From positions 1-64,000 of the forward strand of contig CANFUT010000022.1 in the NCBI GenBank assembly GCA_947450325.1: a DNA stretch of 64,000 nt, read 5' to 3'. The stretch comes from Flavobacteriia bacterium. GTDB lineage: Bacteria > Bacteroidota > Bacteroidia > Flavobacteriales_D > Crocinitomicaceae. The notes below the pieces were generated by a model, which was given only the letters and a program-made list of their open reading frames with translations, was not told the DNA's origin and made no database searches. This document shows positions 53,155 through 61,768 of the stretch, in pieces; positions within the stretch are counted from its first letter, which is position 1, and every line of letters begins with the position of its first letter. The translations under genes and the position numbers were made by a program.

Positions 53155-53550
53155 ATGGAAAACACGAAAAAAATAGGCATTTGGATGGATCATTCAACCG
53201 CCAACTTCATTAATTTGGATAAAGAAAAAAATAACTTTTCGATTCAATCAAATTTTACTTTTAATGACAAAGAATCTGCGCTTCAAAGAAGTGAAAGTTT
53301 GATGCACAACAAAGAAAACCATATGCATGAAAGCTACTTCAAAGAAATTGGGCACGAGATTTTGAAGTACAATCACATTTTAATATTCGGTCCAACAAAG
53401 GCTAAAACTGAACTTTTGAATTTTTTAAACAAAGATTTACATTATAAAAACATCCAAATTGATGTTAAATCAGCAGATAAAATGACTGAAAATGAAAAAC
53501 ATGCCTTTGTTTGGACGCATTTTGAAAAAGATAAAAAACAGCAATTTTAG
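53155..53550 (+). CDS. Small protein resembling the eRF1/Pelota third domain (uncertain)
   Basis: The protein has 131 residues. KKIGIWMDHSTANFINLD starts it. The C-half HILIFGPTKAKTELLNFLNK and VKSADKMTENEKHAFV resembles the core of eRF1 domain 3 or host-attachment-type proteins (FGPxxAKxEL, then DKMTxxE). Similar proteins occur beside the acidic protein of the preceding gene in other Bacteroidota, from memory. It may sense or bind ribosomes or tRNA, but this is inference. It starts 6 nt after the SOUL gene, so they are co-transcribed, and it ends at a bidirectional terminator. Confidence 0.75.
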   Translation: MENTKKIGIWMDHSTANFINLDKEKNNFSIQSNFTFNDKESALQRSESLMHNKENHMHESYFKEIGHEILKYNHILIFGPTKAKTELLNFLNKDLHYKNIQIDVKSADKMTENEKHAFVWTHFEKDKKQQF

Positions 53551-53572
53551 TTTACAAAACCTTCAACAAAAA

Positions 53573-53601
53573 AAAAGCGCATCCGATTTGGATGCGCTTT
53601 T
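53573..53601. terminator. Bidirectional terminator before hemD
   Basis: A 12-bp perfect stem AAAAGCGCATCC (53573-53584) with GGATGCGCTTTT (53590-53601) has a 5-nt loop. It lies between the convergent eRF1-like and hemD genes. T-runs follow on both strands. Confidence 0.9.
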
Positions 53602-53620
53602 CAATTTATTCAAATATTTT

Positions 53621-54370
53621 TTATTTTTTCTTCAAAGAATCTTTGATAAAATTCTCAATGGCTGCTGTCATAGATGGCACATTTGGTTGAGGTGCGTGTA
53701 AATCCAAACGCAAATTATTTTTAACTACAGCATTTGCCGTCGTTGGACCAAAAGCGGCAATCATCGTTTTGTTTTGTTTGAAATCAGGGAAGTTTTTGAA
53801 CAGAGATTCTATTCCTCCAGGACTAAAGAACACCAATAAATCATAGTAAACATCTTCTAAATCACTCAAATCTGAAGCAACTGTTTTATACAGCATCGCT
53901 TTGGTAAAATTGATTTTAAAATGTTCTAATGTTTCTGGAATTTTATCTCTTAAAATATCAGTACAGGGCAATAAGAATTTATCAGTTTTATGCTTCTTCA
54001 TCATTTCTGCTAATTCTTCAATTGTTTGTTTACCGTGAAAAATTTTACGTTTTCTGTAAGTAACATATTTTTGAAGATAAAGCGCCACAGCTTCTGAAAT
54101 ACAAAAATACTTCATCGTATCCGGCACTGCAAAACGAATTTCTTCAGCGATTCTAAAAAAGTGATCGACAGCTGTTTTAGACGTCATTATAACAGCAGTA
54201 TGCTCAGGGATGTTTACCCTTTGTGTTCTAAAATCTTGAACACTAACTCCTTCCACATGAATAAATGGCCTAAAATCAATTTTAAGCTTGTATTTTTCCG
54301 CGAGATCGTAATATGGTGATTTGTCCCCCTCTGGTTTGGGTTGAGAAACCAAAATTGTTTTGATGCTCAA
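53621..54370 (-). CDS. hemD: Uroporphyrinogen-III synthase
   Basis: The enzyme closes and inverts ring D of hydroxymethylbilane to give uroporphyrinogen III. The 249-residue protein has the Bacteroidota HemD start ILVSQPKPEGDKSPYYDLAEKY, FRPFIHVEGV, VIMTSKTAVDHFF, and the C-terminal half LVFFSPGGIESLF and AAFGPTTANAV. HemD sequence is poorly conserved, so the motif fit is good. No in-frame ATG exists nearby. TTG 54370 after GAGGAAA is the best start and leaves an 11-nt gap to DUF4271. A longer frame from TTG 54397 would overlap that gene. Confidence 0.9.
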   Translation of the reverse strand: MSIKTILVSQPKPEGDKSPYYDLAEKYKLKIDFRPFIHVEGVSVQDFRTQRVNIPEHTAVIMTSKTAVDHFFRIAEEIRFAVPDTMKYFCISEAVALYLQKYVTYRKRKIFHGKQTIEELAEMMKKHKTDKFLLPCTDILRDKIPETLEHFKINFTKAMLYKTVASDLSDLEDVYYDLLVFFSPGGIESLFKNFPDFKQNKTMIAAFGPTTANAVVKNNLRLDLHAPQPNVPSMTAAIENFIKDSLKKK

Positions 54371-54381
54371 TTTCCTCAGTA

Positions 54382-55107
54382 TTAATTTAAAAACCAATTA
54401 ATTTGCTCTAATATCTTGTCGTGAAGTGCGAAATAAATCAACACAAACGGCAAAATTTCGAGCGTGCAAAAATACAAAATAATATAATACCAAGTTATAC
54501 CTTTATTTATTGCAAAAATAAATCCTCTAAAAAACCTGTAAATCCACATTAACGCAGTGAACCAAACAAATATTTGTACAAAAATAGTCGTCCATTGGAT
54601 ATTAAAAGCCCAAATCAAAAGCATTAAACTGTAAATTATTCCTGCAAAATGAGCAAAAATGAAAGTGTTGATCTTGCTTTCGGTCACTGAATTTTTTTCA
54701 CCTGTAATAAAACCAACCAAGAACAATGATAACCATGGCAAAAAAACCATCAAAAAAGGAATAGGTAAAAGCAGAAAAATTATTTTAGGATTTAAATTAT
54801 TTGTTGAAGGAATTGATAAAAAAAGCAATGTACTGGCACTTACAATGTAGTTAATTATTAAAAACCAAGATGATGCATTATTCAAAGGATATTCGTCTTG
54901 AATGATTTTATCAATTTGCTTGTTTTTGTAAATCGCTTTGATCATTCCAAAAACCATTTGTTTAGAACTCAATCTTGCAAAAGCAATGATAACAAATGAA
55001 ATCGCCAGCATAAATGAAGCCACAAAAGCTATGTTTTCCGAACGAATCGAAAGACTCGAAGGGATTTCATAATTTGCACCAACAATTCCAAAACTTAATT
55101 CAAACAA
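54382..55107 (-). CDS. DUF4271 membrane protein
   Basis: The 241-residue protein has six hydrophobic segments. Family-typical patterns are FARLSSKQMVFGMIKAIYKNKQI before the second helix and a helix order ending YYIILYFCTLEILPFVLI. DUF4271 sits next to hemD in many Bacteroidota, and this arrangement is kept here. The role is unknown. The start must be TTG 55107 because a TGA is three codons upstream and the first ATG is at residue 34. Confidence 0.8.
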   Translation of the reverse strand: MFELSFGIVGANYEIPSSLSIRSENIAFVASFMLAISFVIIAFARLSSKQMVFGMIKAIYKNKQIDKIIQDEYPLNNASSWFLIINYIVSASTLLFLSIPSTNNLNPKIIFLLLPIPFLMVFLPWLSLFLVGFITGEKNSVTESKINTFIFAHFAGIIYSLMLLIWAFNIQWTTIFVQIFVWFTALMWIYRFFRGFIFAINKGITWYYIILYFCTLEILPFVLIYFALHDKILEQINWFLN

Positions 55108-55229
55108 AATGTATCATTTTTGTGTTTAGGAAACAAAATTAGTATTTGTTCTGCTAGAATTGGATTTAAAAATCAGATTTTGCGTTTTTAATACTAATTT
55201 TGTCGTCACTTTAAATAAAAGGCTGAAAT

Positions 55230-56438
55230 ATGGCAACAGATTTATATGTACATCCAGATTATTACAACATGGATGATTTGCTTACAGAAGAGCAAAAATT
55301 AGTTCGCGATGCGGCTCGTGCTTGGGTGAAAAAAGAAGTTTCTCCAATCATTGATGAGCATTACGAAAAAGCAACTTTCCCAATGCATTTATTGCGTGGT
55401 TTGGGAGAAATTGGTGCTTTTGGACCTTATATTCCTGAAGAATATGGTGGGCCAGGTTTGGATCAAATCTCCTATGGTTTGATTATGCAAGAATTGGAAA
55501 GATGTGATTCTGGATTGCGTTCAACTGCTTCTGTTCAAAGTTCTCTAGTAATGTATCCTATTTGGAAATATGGTTCTGAAGAGCAAAAAATGAAATATTT
55601 GCCTAAGTTGGCAACTGGTGAAATGATGGGTTGTTTTGGATTGACTGAGCCAGATCACGGTTCTAATCCTTCTGGAATGATTACAAATTTCAAAGATGCT
55701 GGCGATCACGTTATCTTGAACGGTGCAAAAATGTGGATTTCAAATGCTCCCTTCGCAGATATCGCGGTAGTTTGGGCAAAAGACGAAACAGGACGTATCC
55801 ATGGATTAGTTGTTGAACGTGGAATGGAAGGCTTCTCAACGCCTGAAATGCACGGAAAACTATCTTTGCGCGCTTCCTCAACGGGAGAATTGATTTTTGT
55901 AAACGTTAAAGTTCCAAAAGCAAATATTTTACCAGGAAGATCTGGATTAGGAGCTCCTTTAAGTTGTCTAGATTCTGCAAGATTTGGTATTGCTTGGGGT
56001 GCATTAGGTGCTGCCATGGATTGCTATGATCAAGCATTAAGATATTCTAAAGAAAGAACTCAATTTGGTGTTCCAATTGCTTCTTTCCAATTGATTCAGA
56101 AAAAATTGGCTGAAATGATTACTGAAATCACGAAAGCGCAATTATTGACATTTAGAGTTGGTCAGTTGAGAAACGAAGGAAGAGCTACTAGTGCTCAAAT
56201 TTCGATGGCAAAAAGAAACAACTGCGAAATCGCTTTGAATATTGCGCGTGAAGCAAGACAAATTCATGGAGCTATGGGAATTACAAGTGAATATTCTATG
56301 ATGCGCCACATGGCAAACTTGGAATCAGTAGTTACTTATGAAGGTACTCACGACATTCACTTATTAATCACTGGTCTTGATATCACTGGAATCTCTGCTT
56401 TCACTCGTGAAGCTCCAGATTTGTCAAACATGAAATAA
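55230..56438 (+). CDS. Glutaryl-CoA dehydrogenase (acyl-CoA dehydrogenase family)
   Basis: The FAD enzyme oxidises and decarboxylates glutaryl-CoA to crotonyl-CoA. The 402-residue protein has the GCDH-type segment SGLRSTASVQSSLVMYPI with R97, which in GCDH binds the glutaryl carboxylate. The catalytic base E371 lies in TYEGTHDIHLLITG, where GCDH enzymes have YEGTHDIHxLxxG. FGLTEPDHGSNPSGM binds FAD. Other acyl-CoA dehydrogenases lack this set. Glutaryl-CoA comes from lysine or tryptophan breakdown, which fits kynU, kmo and the ALDH in this window. It stands alone, with a clear terminator. Confidence 0.88.
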   Translation: MATDLYVHPDYYNMDDLLTEEQKLVRDAARAWVKKEVSPIIDEHYEKATFPMHLLRGLGEIGAFGPYIPEEYGGPGLDQISYGLIMQELERCDSGLRSTASVQSSLVMYPIWKYGSEEQKMKYLPKLATGEMMGCFGLTEPDHGSNPSGMITNFKDAGDHVILNGAKMWISNAPFADIAVVWAKDETGRIHGLVVERGMEGFSTPEMHGKLSLRASSTGELIFVNVKVPKANILPGRSGLGAPLSCLDSARFGIAWGALGAAMDCYDQALRYSKERTQFGVPIASFQLIQKKLAEMITEITKAQLLTFRVGQLRNEGRATSAQISMAKRNNCEIALNIAREARQIHGAMGITSEYSMMRHMANLESVVTYEGTHDIHLLITGLDITGISAFTREAPDLSNMK

Positions 56439-56454
56439 GAAAATTAATACTCAT

Positions 56455-56486
56455 AAAAAAAGCGGAACTAACATTCCGCTTTTTTT
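56455..56486 (+). terminator. Terminator of the glutaryl-CoA dehydrogenase gene
   Basis: The stem AAAAAAAGCGGAA pairs with TTCCGCTTTTTTT around a 6-nt loop. It is followed by T on the plus strand, and A-rich sequence lies before it. It may also stop the convergent GT9 gene. Confidence 0.88.
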
Positions 56487-56503
56487 AGATCCTTAAACTG
56501 AGA

Positions 56504-57514
56504 TTATTTAATTAATTGAATCACTCTTGATGATTCGATTTGTTCTATTGAATTCATGGATGGTTTAATTTTTGAACCTTCTTTGTTTTCATCATTGACA
56601 ATAATCTGAACATTTTCGCCAACTGCTTGCCATCTTCCAGGGTGAATCGGTCGTTTGGAAGAAAATAGTCCAATGGTTTGTAATCCTAAAATACCAGCTA
56701 AATGCAAAGGGCCTGTGCTACAAGCAACCAAAATATCACAACTTGAAATCAATTTTATCAGTTGGTCTAGCGTCAATTTTCCAGTAGTATCTAAACAATT
56801 TTCATTGGCAGGAATGAAGGAACGAATATAAATTCCATCTTTTTCTGTTCCAGTGAAAATAACGCTGTAACCTCTTTCCAATAAATCATTGGCAACAATG
56901 TTATACTTTTCAATCGGCCATTCCATTGCACTTCCTTGCGATTTGGTATGTAGAATAACTTTTTTAGTAGATTTTGATAGCTCATTTTGAATATTTTCAG
57001 ACAACTCAACATCCTTTGCTTTAAAACTTTTCATCCATGAAGCTATTTCTGCAAGACTAGGCAAAACATCAATTCCAAAAGGTTTCAGCAATTCAAAATT
57101 CAACTGTGACTCATGGAAATCAGATTTTTTTCTAGAAAAACTTAATTTAATATTACAAGTCAACAAATGAAACGCTCTATGAGAAGTTCCAACACGAGTT
57201 TCAATTTTTGCTTTTTTAACCAAAGCAGCTATTTTTTTCTTCGGAAAAACGTGGATACAAACATCAATCTTTTTAGATTTTAATAAATCTACTTTATTTG
57301 CTTCAGGCAATTTTTCCAATTCAGCCCACTCAATAATTTCGTCAATTTGCGGTAAACATTCGATAACTGGTTTAGTGTAAGTATTTCCTAGAAAAATAAT
57401 CTTGCATGTTGGATAGGTTTTTTTGATCCAAACACACATTGGCAGCGTCAAAACTACATCACCAATACTATCGGTTCTGCTTATTAAAACTGTTTTGTTG
57501 TTTAATTCTATCAT
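56504..57514 (-). CDS. GT9-family (ADP-heptose:LPS heptosyltransferase-like) glycosyltransferase
   Basis: The 336-residue protein starts with TVLISRTDSIGDVVLTLPM, the GT9 signature (RxDxIGDxVLTxP). The C-half has ILHTKSQGSAMEWPIEKY, VIFTGTEKDGIYI, and VACSTGPLHLAGILGLQTIGLF, which holds the usual nucleotide-binding region (ST GP LH). GT9 enzymes add heptose to the LPS core. In Bacteroidota the exact sugar is often unknown. It lies 19 nt downstream of a GT2 gene on the same strand, so both probably build the LPS core. Confidence 0.9.
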   Translation of the reverse strand: MIELNNKTVLISRTDSIGDVVLTLPMCVWIKKTYPTCKIIFLGNTYTKPVIECLPQIDEIIEWAELEKLPEANKVDLLKSKKIDVCIHVFPKKKIAALVKKAKIETRVGTSHRAFHLLTCNIKLSFSRKKSDFHESQLNFELLKPFGIDVLPSLAEIASWMKSFKAKDVELSENIQNELSKSTKKVILHTKSQGSAMEWPIEKYNIVANDLLERGYSVIFTGTEKDGIYIRSFIPANENCLDTTGKLTLDQLIKLISSCDILVACSTGPLHLAGILGLQTIGLFSSKRPIHPGRWQAVGENVQIIVNDENKEGSKIKPSMNSIEQIESSRVIQLIK

Positions 57515-57532
57515 TATAACTTTACGATTTAA

Positions 57533-58291
57533 TTAGGCTTTTTGGTTTGCTAAAACTCTCATTTTTTTGTACTTTAAATAAGTTGCATAGGCAGAAATTC
57601 GTGCGATTGTAAACCCTACTTTTCCATCTAAAAATCCAAATTTGAAAAAATAATCTCTAATAAATTTTACCATAGGACTAAAAATCAATTTATACAATGG
57701 ACTTTTCTTTCCTTGCAAAAATAAGTCTCGAGATTGAATCGATGTAAATTTCTCTGTCTGATTATAATGTTGTTCTACAGTATAATAGCTGTAATGTAAG
57801 CAGTCGCCAAATAGATGAAAAATTTCAGTCTCTTCGTTAAATTTCAATGTTTCATGAATATCTCCAGTCCAGCAAGTTGAAGTTCTATCAAAAATTCTAA
57901 TTTTTGCGTCAGGGTACCAACCGCCATTTTTAACCCATTTCCCGCAATAATTGGTTAATCTATTAAATTTCGCTGGCTGATTAACTTTGTTTTGCTTCCA
58001 TTCGAGGATTGATTGAATCAACTGCTCTGAAAGCGCTTCATCAGCGTCTAACGATAAAACCCAATCATATTTTGCCAAAGAATTTCCTTTGTTTTTTGAT
58101 CCTGAATAACCTTCCCAAGGATGAGAAATGAAATTTACATTTAAACTTTCGCAAATTTCTTTTGTCCGATCCGTTGAAAAAGAGTCAATCACAATTACTT
58201 CATCTGCAATACTTTTCACTGCTTCAATGCATCTTTCGATGTTTCTTTCCTCATTGAAAGTGATAATTACAACTGAAATTGGTGTTAACAT
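57533..58291 (-). CDS. GT2 glycosyltransferase, WaaE/KdtX-like LPS core enzyme
   Basis: The 252-residue protein has ISVVIITFNEERNIERCIEAV, DEVIVIDSFSTDRTKEIC, HPWEGYSGSKNKGNSLA and SLDADEALS. The last two are typical of the WaaE/KdtX branch, which adds glucose to the inner core. It ends with a short basic-hydrophobic region (FIRDYFFKFGFLDGKVGFTIA) common in this group. ATG 58291 is used; a longer frame from 58405 adds residues not seen in the family. It is co-oriented with the GT9 gene. Confidence 0.88.
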   Translation of the reverse strand: MLTPISVVIITFNEERNIERCIEAVKSIADEVIVIDSFSTDRTKEICESLNVNFISHPWEGYSGSKNKGNSLAKYDWVLSLDADEALSEQLIQSILEWKQNKVNQPAKFNRLTNYCGKWVKNGGWYPDAKIRIFDRTSTCWTGDIHETLKFNEETEIFHLFGDCLHYSYYTVEQHYNQTEKFTSIQSRDLFLQGKKSPLYKLIFSPMVKFIRDYFFKFGFLDGKVGFTIARISAYATYLKYKKMRVLANQKA

Positions 58292-58473
58292 TAATTTAAT
58301 ATTAAGGGGTGTAAAGGTAGTGGAAAAATTAGAAAATTTTGTGTAATTATATGTTAAAAGTCTTTCCTCAACCGAATATTTAGATTGTGAAATCAACCTA
58401 AACAAATATAAAACAGCTGTTAAAATGAAAAATTTAGTTCAAAAATTAATTATAAAAAAGACTTTCGATTTAT

Positions 58474-60540
58474 TCAACTTATTTCTCCTCCTGCTCCAAA
58501 ACTTTTCTCAGGATTCATAAAACTCAATTCCCCTTTTTCGTTTTCTGCCATCAAAATCATTCCTTGAGATTCGACTCCACGAATTTTTCTTGGTTCAAGA
58601 TTTAACAGCACAGAAACTGTTTTACCAACAATATCTTCTGGAGCATAATGTTCAGCGATTCCTGATACGATGGTCCTGATGTCAATTCCTGTATCGACTT
58701 TCAATTTCAATAATTTATCCGCTTTTGGTACTTTTTCAGCTTCCAAAATAGTTCCTAAACGGATGTCTAATTTGGTGAAATCATCAAAACTTACGTTTGG
58801 TTTTTGAGGTGCTAGTGGTTTTTCTTCAACCACAGGATTTTGTTGACTTACTTTTAAAAACTCAATTTCAGCTTCAACCAAACTGTCTTCGATTTTTGGG
58901 AACAAAATTTCAGGTGTTTTAACTAAATCCCCTGTTTTTAAAATGTTTGCTTTTCCTGTTTCACTCCAAGTTGGTAAATCCAAGTTTAAGAAAGTTCTCA
59001 ATTTTTTTGCGGTCGATGGCAAAAACGGCTCTAATAAAAGTGAAAGATTTGCAGTAATTTGAAGTGCAATGTACATGATTGTTTCAACACGTTTTGGATT
59101 TACTTTCACCAATTTCCATGGTTCATTTTCAGCCAAATATTTATTACCTAATCTGGCTAAATTCATCACCTCAGTTTGAGCATCACGCAATTTGTAAGCG
59201 TAAATTAATTTTTCAATTTTTGAAGGAAACTGTTCTAAATCTGCCAAAACTTGTTGGTCTGCTTCTGTTAATTCACCCAAATCAGGAACTTTCCCTTCGT
59301 AATATTTTTGAGTCAATACCAACGCACGGTTGACGAAATTGCCCAAAATATCAGCCAATTCACTATTGACTCTCGTTTGAAATTCTTTCCAAGTAAATTC
59401 GCTGTCTTTGCTTTCTGGAGCGATGGCTGTCAAAGTATATTTCAACTCATCCATTTTATCTGGATAGCGCTCCAAATATTCGTGTAACCAAACTGCCCAG
59501 TTGCGGGAAGTTGAAAATTTATCACCCTCTAAATTCAAGAATTCATAGGCAGGAACATTGTCTGGCAAAATCAAATCTCCGTGATCTTTCAGTAAAATTG
59601 GGAAAATAATGGCGTGAAAAACGATGTTGTCTTTTCCAATAAAATGCACCAATTTAGTATCGCCAGTCCAGTAATCTTTCCAATCTTTTTTATTGTCAAT
59701 GGCCCATTGTTTGGTCGCAGAAATATAACCAATTGGCGCATCCAACCAAACATACAACACTTTTCCATCAGCGCCTTCTAACGGTACTTTTACACCCCAA
59801 TCCAAATCTCTTGTCATGGCGCGAGAATGCAAACCACTATCGATCCAAGATAAAGATTGACCAATCACTTGATTTCTCCAAGCTTTTGGGTCGTGTTGTT
59901 GTTTTCCATCTAAAATCCCTTCTTTGATCCAAGGTCTAAGCCACGATTCATGTCTATCCATAGGTAAAAACCAATGAGACGTTGATTTCAAAACTGGCGT
60001 TTTTCCGCTTAAAGTCGATTTTGGATTGATTAATTCCGTTGGACTTAAGTCTGTTCCGCATTTCTCACATTGATCTCCGTAAGCATTTGGATTTTGACAC
60101 TTTGGACATTCTCCAGTAATATATCGATCAGCTAAAAACTGCTGAAATTCTTCGTCAAAATATTGTTCCGTTGTTTCTTCAACAAATTTATTGTTTTGAT
60201 TCAGTTTCAAGAAAAAATCTTGCGCCGTTTGGTGATGTAATTCAGACGAAGTGCGGTGAAAAATATCAAAAGAAATATCAAATTTTTTGAAAGAATCACC
60301 AATGATTTTATTGTATTTATCTACAATTTCTTGAGGTGTAATTCCTTCTTTTTTAGCGCGCAAAGTGATTGCAGCACCATGTTCATCACTTCCACAAATG
60401 AATGCTACATCGTGACCGTTCATTCTCAAAAAACGCACAAAAATGTCCGCTGGAAGGTAAACTCCGGCAATGTGACCGAGATGTAAAGGGCCGTTTGCAT
60501 AGGGCAATGCGGCTGTAACGGTATATCTTGATTTTGTCAT
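58474..60540 (-). CDS. metG: Methionyl-tRNA synthetase
   Basis: The 688-residue protein attaches methionine to tRNA. It has the HIGH box HLGH (20-23), zinc knuckles CPKCQN and CEKCG, and KFSTS (KMSKS loop, DKFSTSRNW). The C-terminal tRNA-binding OB domain (about 580-688) has FTKLDIRLGTILEAEKVP and EPRKIRGVESQGMIL. This is the long dimeric form. Start ATG 60540; the frame from 60582 adds nothing family-like. Confidence 0.97.
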   Translation of the reverse strand: MTKSRYTVTAALPYANGPLHLGHIAGVYLPADIFVRFLRMNGHDVAFICGSDEHGAAITLRAKKEGITPQEIVDKYNKIIGDSFKKFDISFDIFHRTSSELHHQTAQDFFLKLNQNNKFVEETTEQYFDEEFQQFLADRYITGECPKCQNPNAYGDQCEKCGTDLSPTELINPKSTLSGKTPVLKSTSHWFLPMDRHESWLRPWIKEGILDGKQQHDPKAWRNQVIGQSLSWIDSGLHSRAMTRDLDWGVKVPLEGADGKVLYVWLDAPIGYISATKQWAIDNKKDWKDYWTGDTKLVHFIGKDNIVFHAIIFPILLKDHGDLILPDNVPAYEFLNLEGDKFSTSRNWAVWLHEYLERYPDKMDELKYTLTAIAPESKDSEFTWKEFQTRVNSELADILGNFVNRALVLTQKYYEGKVPDLGELTEADQQVLADLEQFPSKIEKLIYAYKLRDAQTEVMNLARLGNKYLAENEPWKLVKVNPKRVETIMYIALQITANLSLLLEPFLPSTAKKLRTFLNLDLPTWSETGKANILKTGDLVKTPEILFPKIEDSLVEAEIEFLKVSQQNPVVEEKPLAPQKPNVSFDDFTKLDIRLGTILEAEKVPKADKLLKLKVDTGIDIRTIVSGIAEHYAPEDIVGKTVSVLLNLEPRKIRGVESQGMILMAENEKGELSFMNPEKSFGAGGEIS

Positions 60541-60562
60541 TTTTTGAATTTCGATTGAAGCA

Positions 60563-60570
60563 CAAAGATA
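60563..60570 (-). promoter_or_regulatory. Candidate -7 element of metG
   Basis: The minus strand has TATCTTTG, an exact TAnnTTTG, 22 nt before the ATG at 60540. The predicted leader is about 17 nt. No TTG stands at the expected -33 position. Confidence 0.45.
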
Positions 60571-60615
60571 ATGAAAACCCAAAGGATTAAAAACAGTGAA
60601 ATGTTATAAAGCAAA

Positions 60616-60645
60616 AAAGACCACTCCTTTTCGGGAATGATCTTT
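60616..60645 (-). terminator. Terminator of the beta-barrel gene at 60681
   Basis: AAAGACCACTCC (60616-60627) pairs with GGAATGATCTTT (60634-60645), with two mismatches that become G-U wobbles in minus-strand RNA. A T-run follows on that strand. Confidence 0.7.
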
Positions 60646-60680
60646 CGTTGATTTGTATTTTGTTGCTATGAAATACCGAT

Positions 60681-61526
60681 TTAGAAGTTATAAGTTAAAC
60701 CGAATGTAAGCGGATAAACCTCATCTGTTTTTTTAGTATCAAACAGTGGAAGTAAACTGTAATTGGCAAAAACTCCCCAATCCGCGTAACCCATTCTCAC
60801 TGTTCCGTCAAGTTTGAATGCATTCAAACCATAAGTGCCTTTCACCTTTTCTTTGGTGTCAACACCCGTTTGATCTAATTTTCTTTTTACACTAGAAGCC
60901 AATCTTATTCCACCGATTACACCTGCTGCAAAATAAAATGATTTATCGTCATTCGCACTTGTGTTGAATTCAAGTAGTAAAGGAACCTGCAAGTAAGTAG
61001 CTCTCAATTTATTTTTTGAATATTTATTAATGGTATCTTGAACCACCCAAATTGAATCGGCATTTTCATTCAAAATATAGTTGTTTTTTAAACCTATTTG
61101 ATTGAAATTAAATCCAATTCCAGTAGTGATACCAACATATTCCTTGTAGATATTAAATCGGTGATCAAATAAATTTAAATTCCAATAAAAAGATTTTGCT
61201 GGATCATTTTCCCATTGAGGACTGTTTGGAAAACTTGATTTAAATTGACCATTTGTCAACATGTTTACACCAAAATCAACTCCAGCCCAATGACCGTCGT
61301 GTGAAGAATTATTGTCTTTTTCATCCCCGTCTTCGACTTCAATCGTATCCGTTGGCTCAGTTTCACCATCTACAACAACTGTTCCTTTTGGGGTTTTAAT
61401 AATTAGCACTTGTGTTTCTCCCATATTGATACGCGTTGTATCTGGAACGTTTTCTTTTTTCTCTTCTTGTGCTTGAACAGACAGTAATCCCATTATTGCC
61501 AGTCCTGTGATAAGTAGTTTTTTCAT
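60681..61526 (-). CDS. PorT-like outer-membrane beta-barrel protein
   Basis: The 281-residue protein has a signal peptide ending LLSVQAQ. An acidic linker (VDGETEPTDTIEVEDGDEKD) is followed by a barrel of about eight strands: AGVDFGVNMLTN, FNIYKEYVGITTGIGFNFNQ, RATYLQVPLLLEFNTS, FYFAAGVIGGIRLAS and LTFGLTYNF. This matches the PF13568-type outer membrane protein beta-barrel. PorT itself helps T9SS, but many such barrels have unknown roles. The acidic linker is unusual for these. Confidence 0.8.
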   Translation of the reverse strand: MKKLLITGLAIMGLLSVQAQEEKKENVPDTTRINMGETQVLIIKTPKGTVVVDGETEPTDTIEVEDGDEKDNNSSHDGHWAGVDFGVNMLTNGQFKSSFPNSPQWENDPAKSFYWNLNLFDHRFNIYKEYVGITTGIGFNFNQIGLKNNYILNENADSIWVVQDTINKYSKNKLRATYLQVPLLLEFNTSANDDKSFYFAAGVIGGIRLASSVKRKLDQTGVDTKEKVKGTYGLNAFKLDGTVRMGYADWGVFANYSLLPLFDTKKTDEVYPLTFGLTYNF

Positions 61527-61768
61527 TTTATATATTTTTTAATGTTTAATAATCTATTTGAAAACCGGTATTTCTTTTCTAATCTAATTTCTCGTTAGAC
61601 CTTCACATGATTTAAAAGTTACAGAGAAAATAAAACTTTTATAAAAAATAATTTAAACATCTAGAAAACAGAAAGAAAGAAATTTACTTTTTTTAAAAAA
61701 TATTTAATCCTTTTGCGGATTTTTTGTGATTTAAGGAATATTGGCTAAATTGAGCACCGCTAAAGACT

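Noticed and set aside
55160-55202. Possible promoter for the glutaryl-CoA dehydrogenase gene (TAATTTTG at 55195-55202)
   Set aside because: The -7 box fits, but the available TTG boxes are 12 or 32 nt away, outside the usual range.
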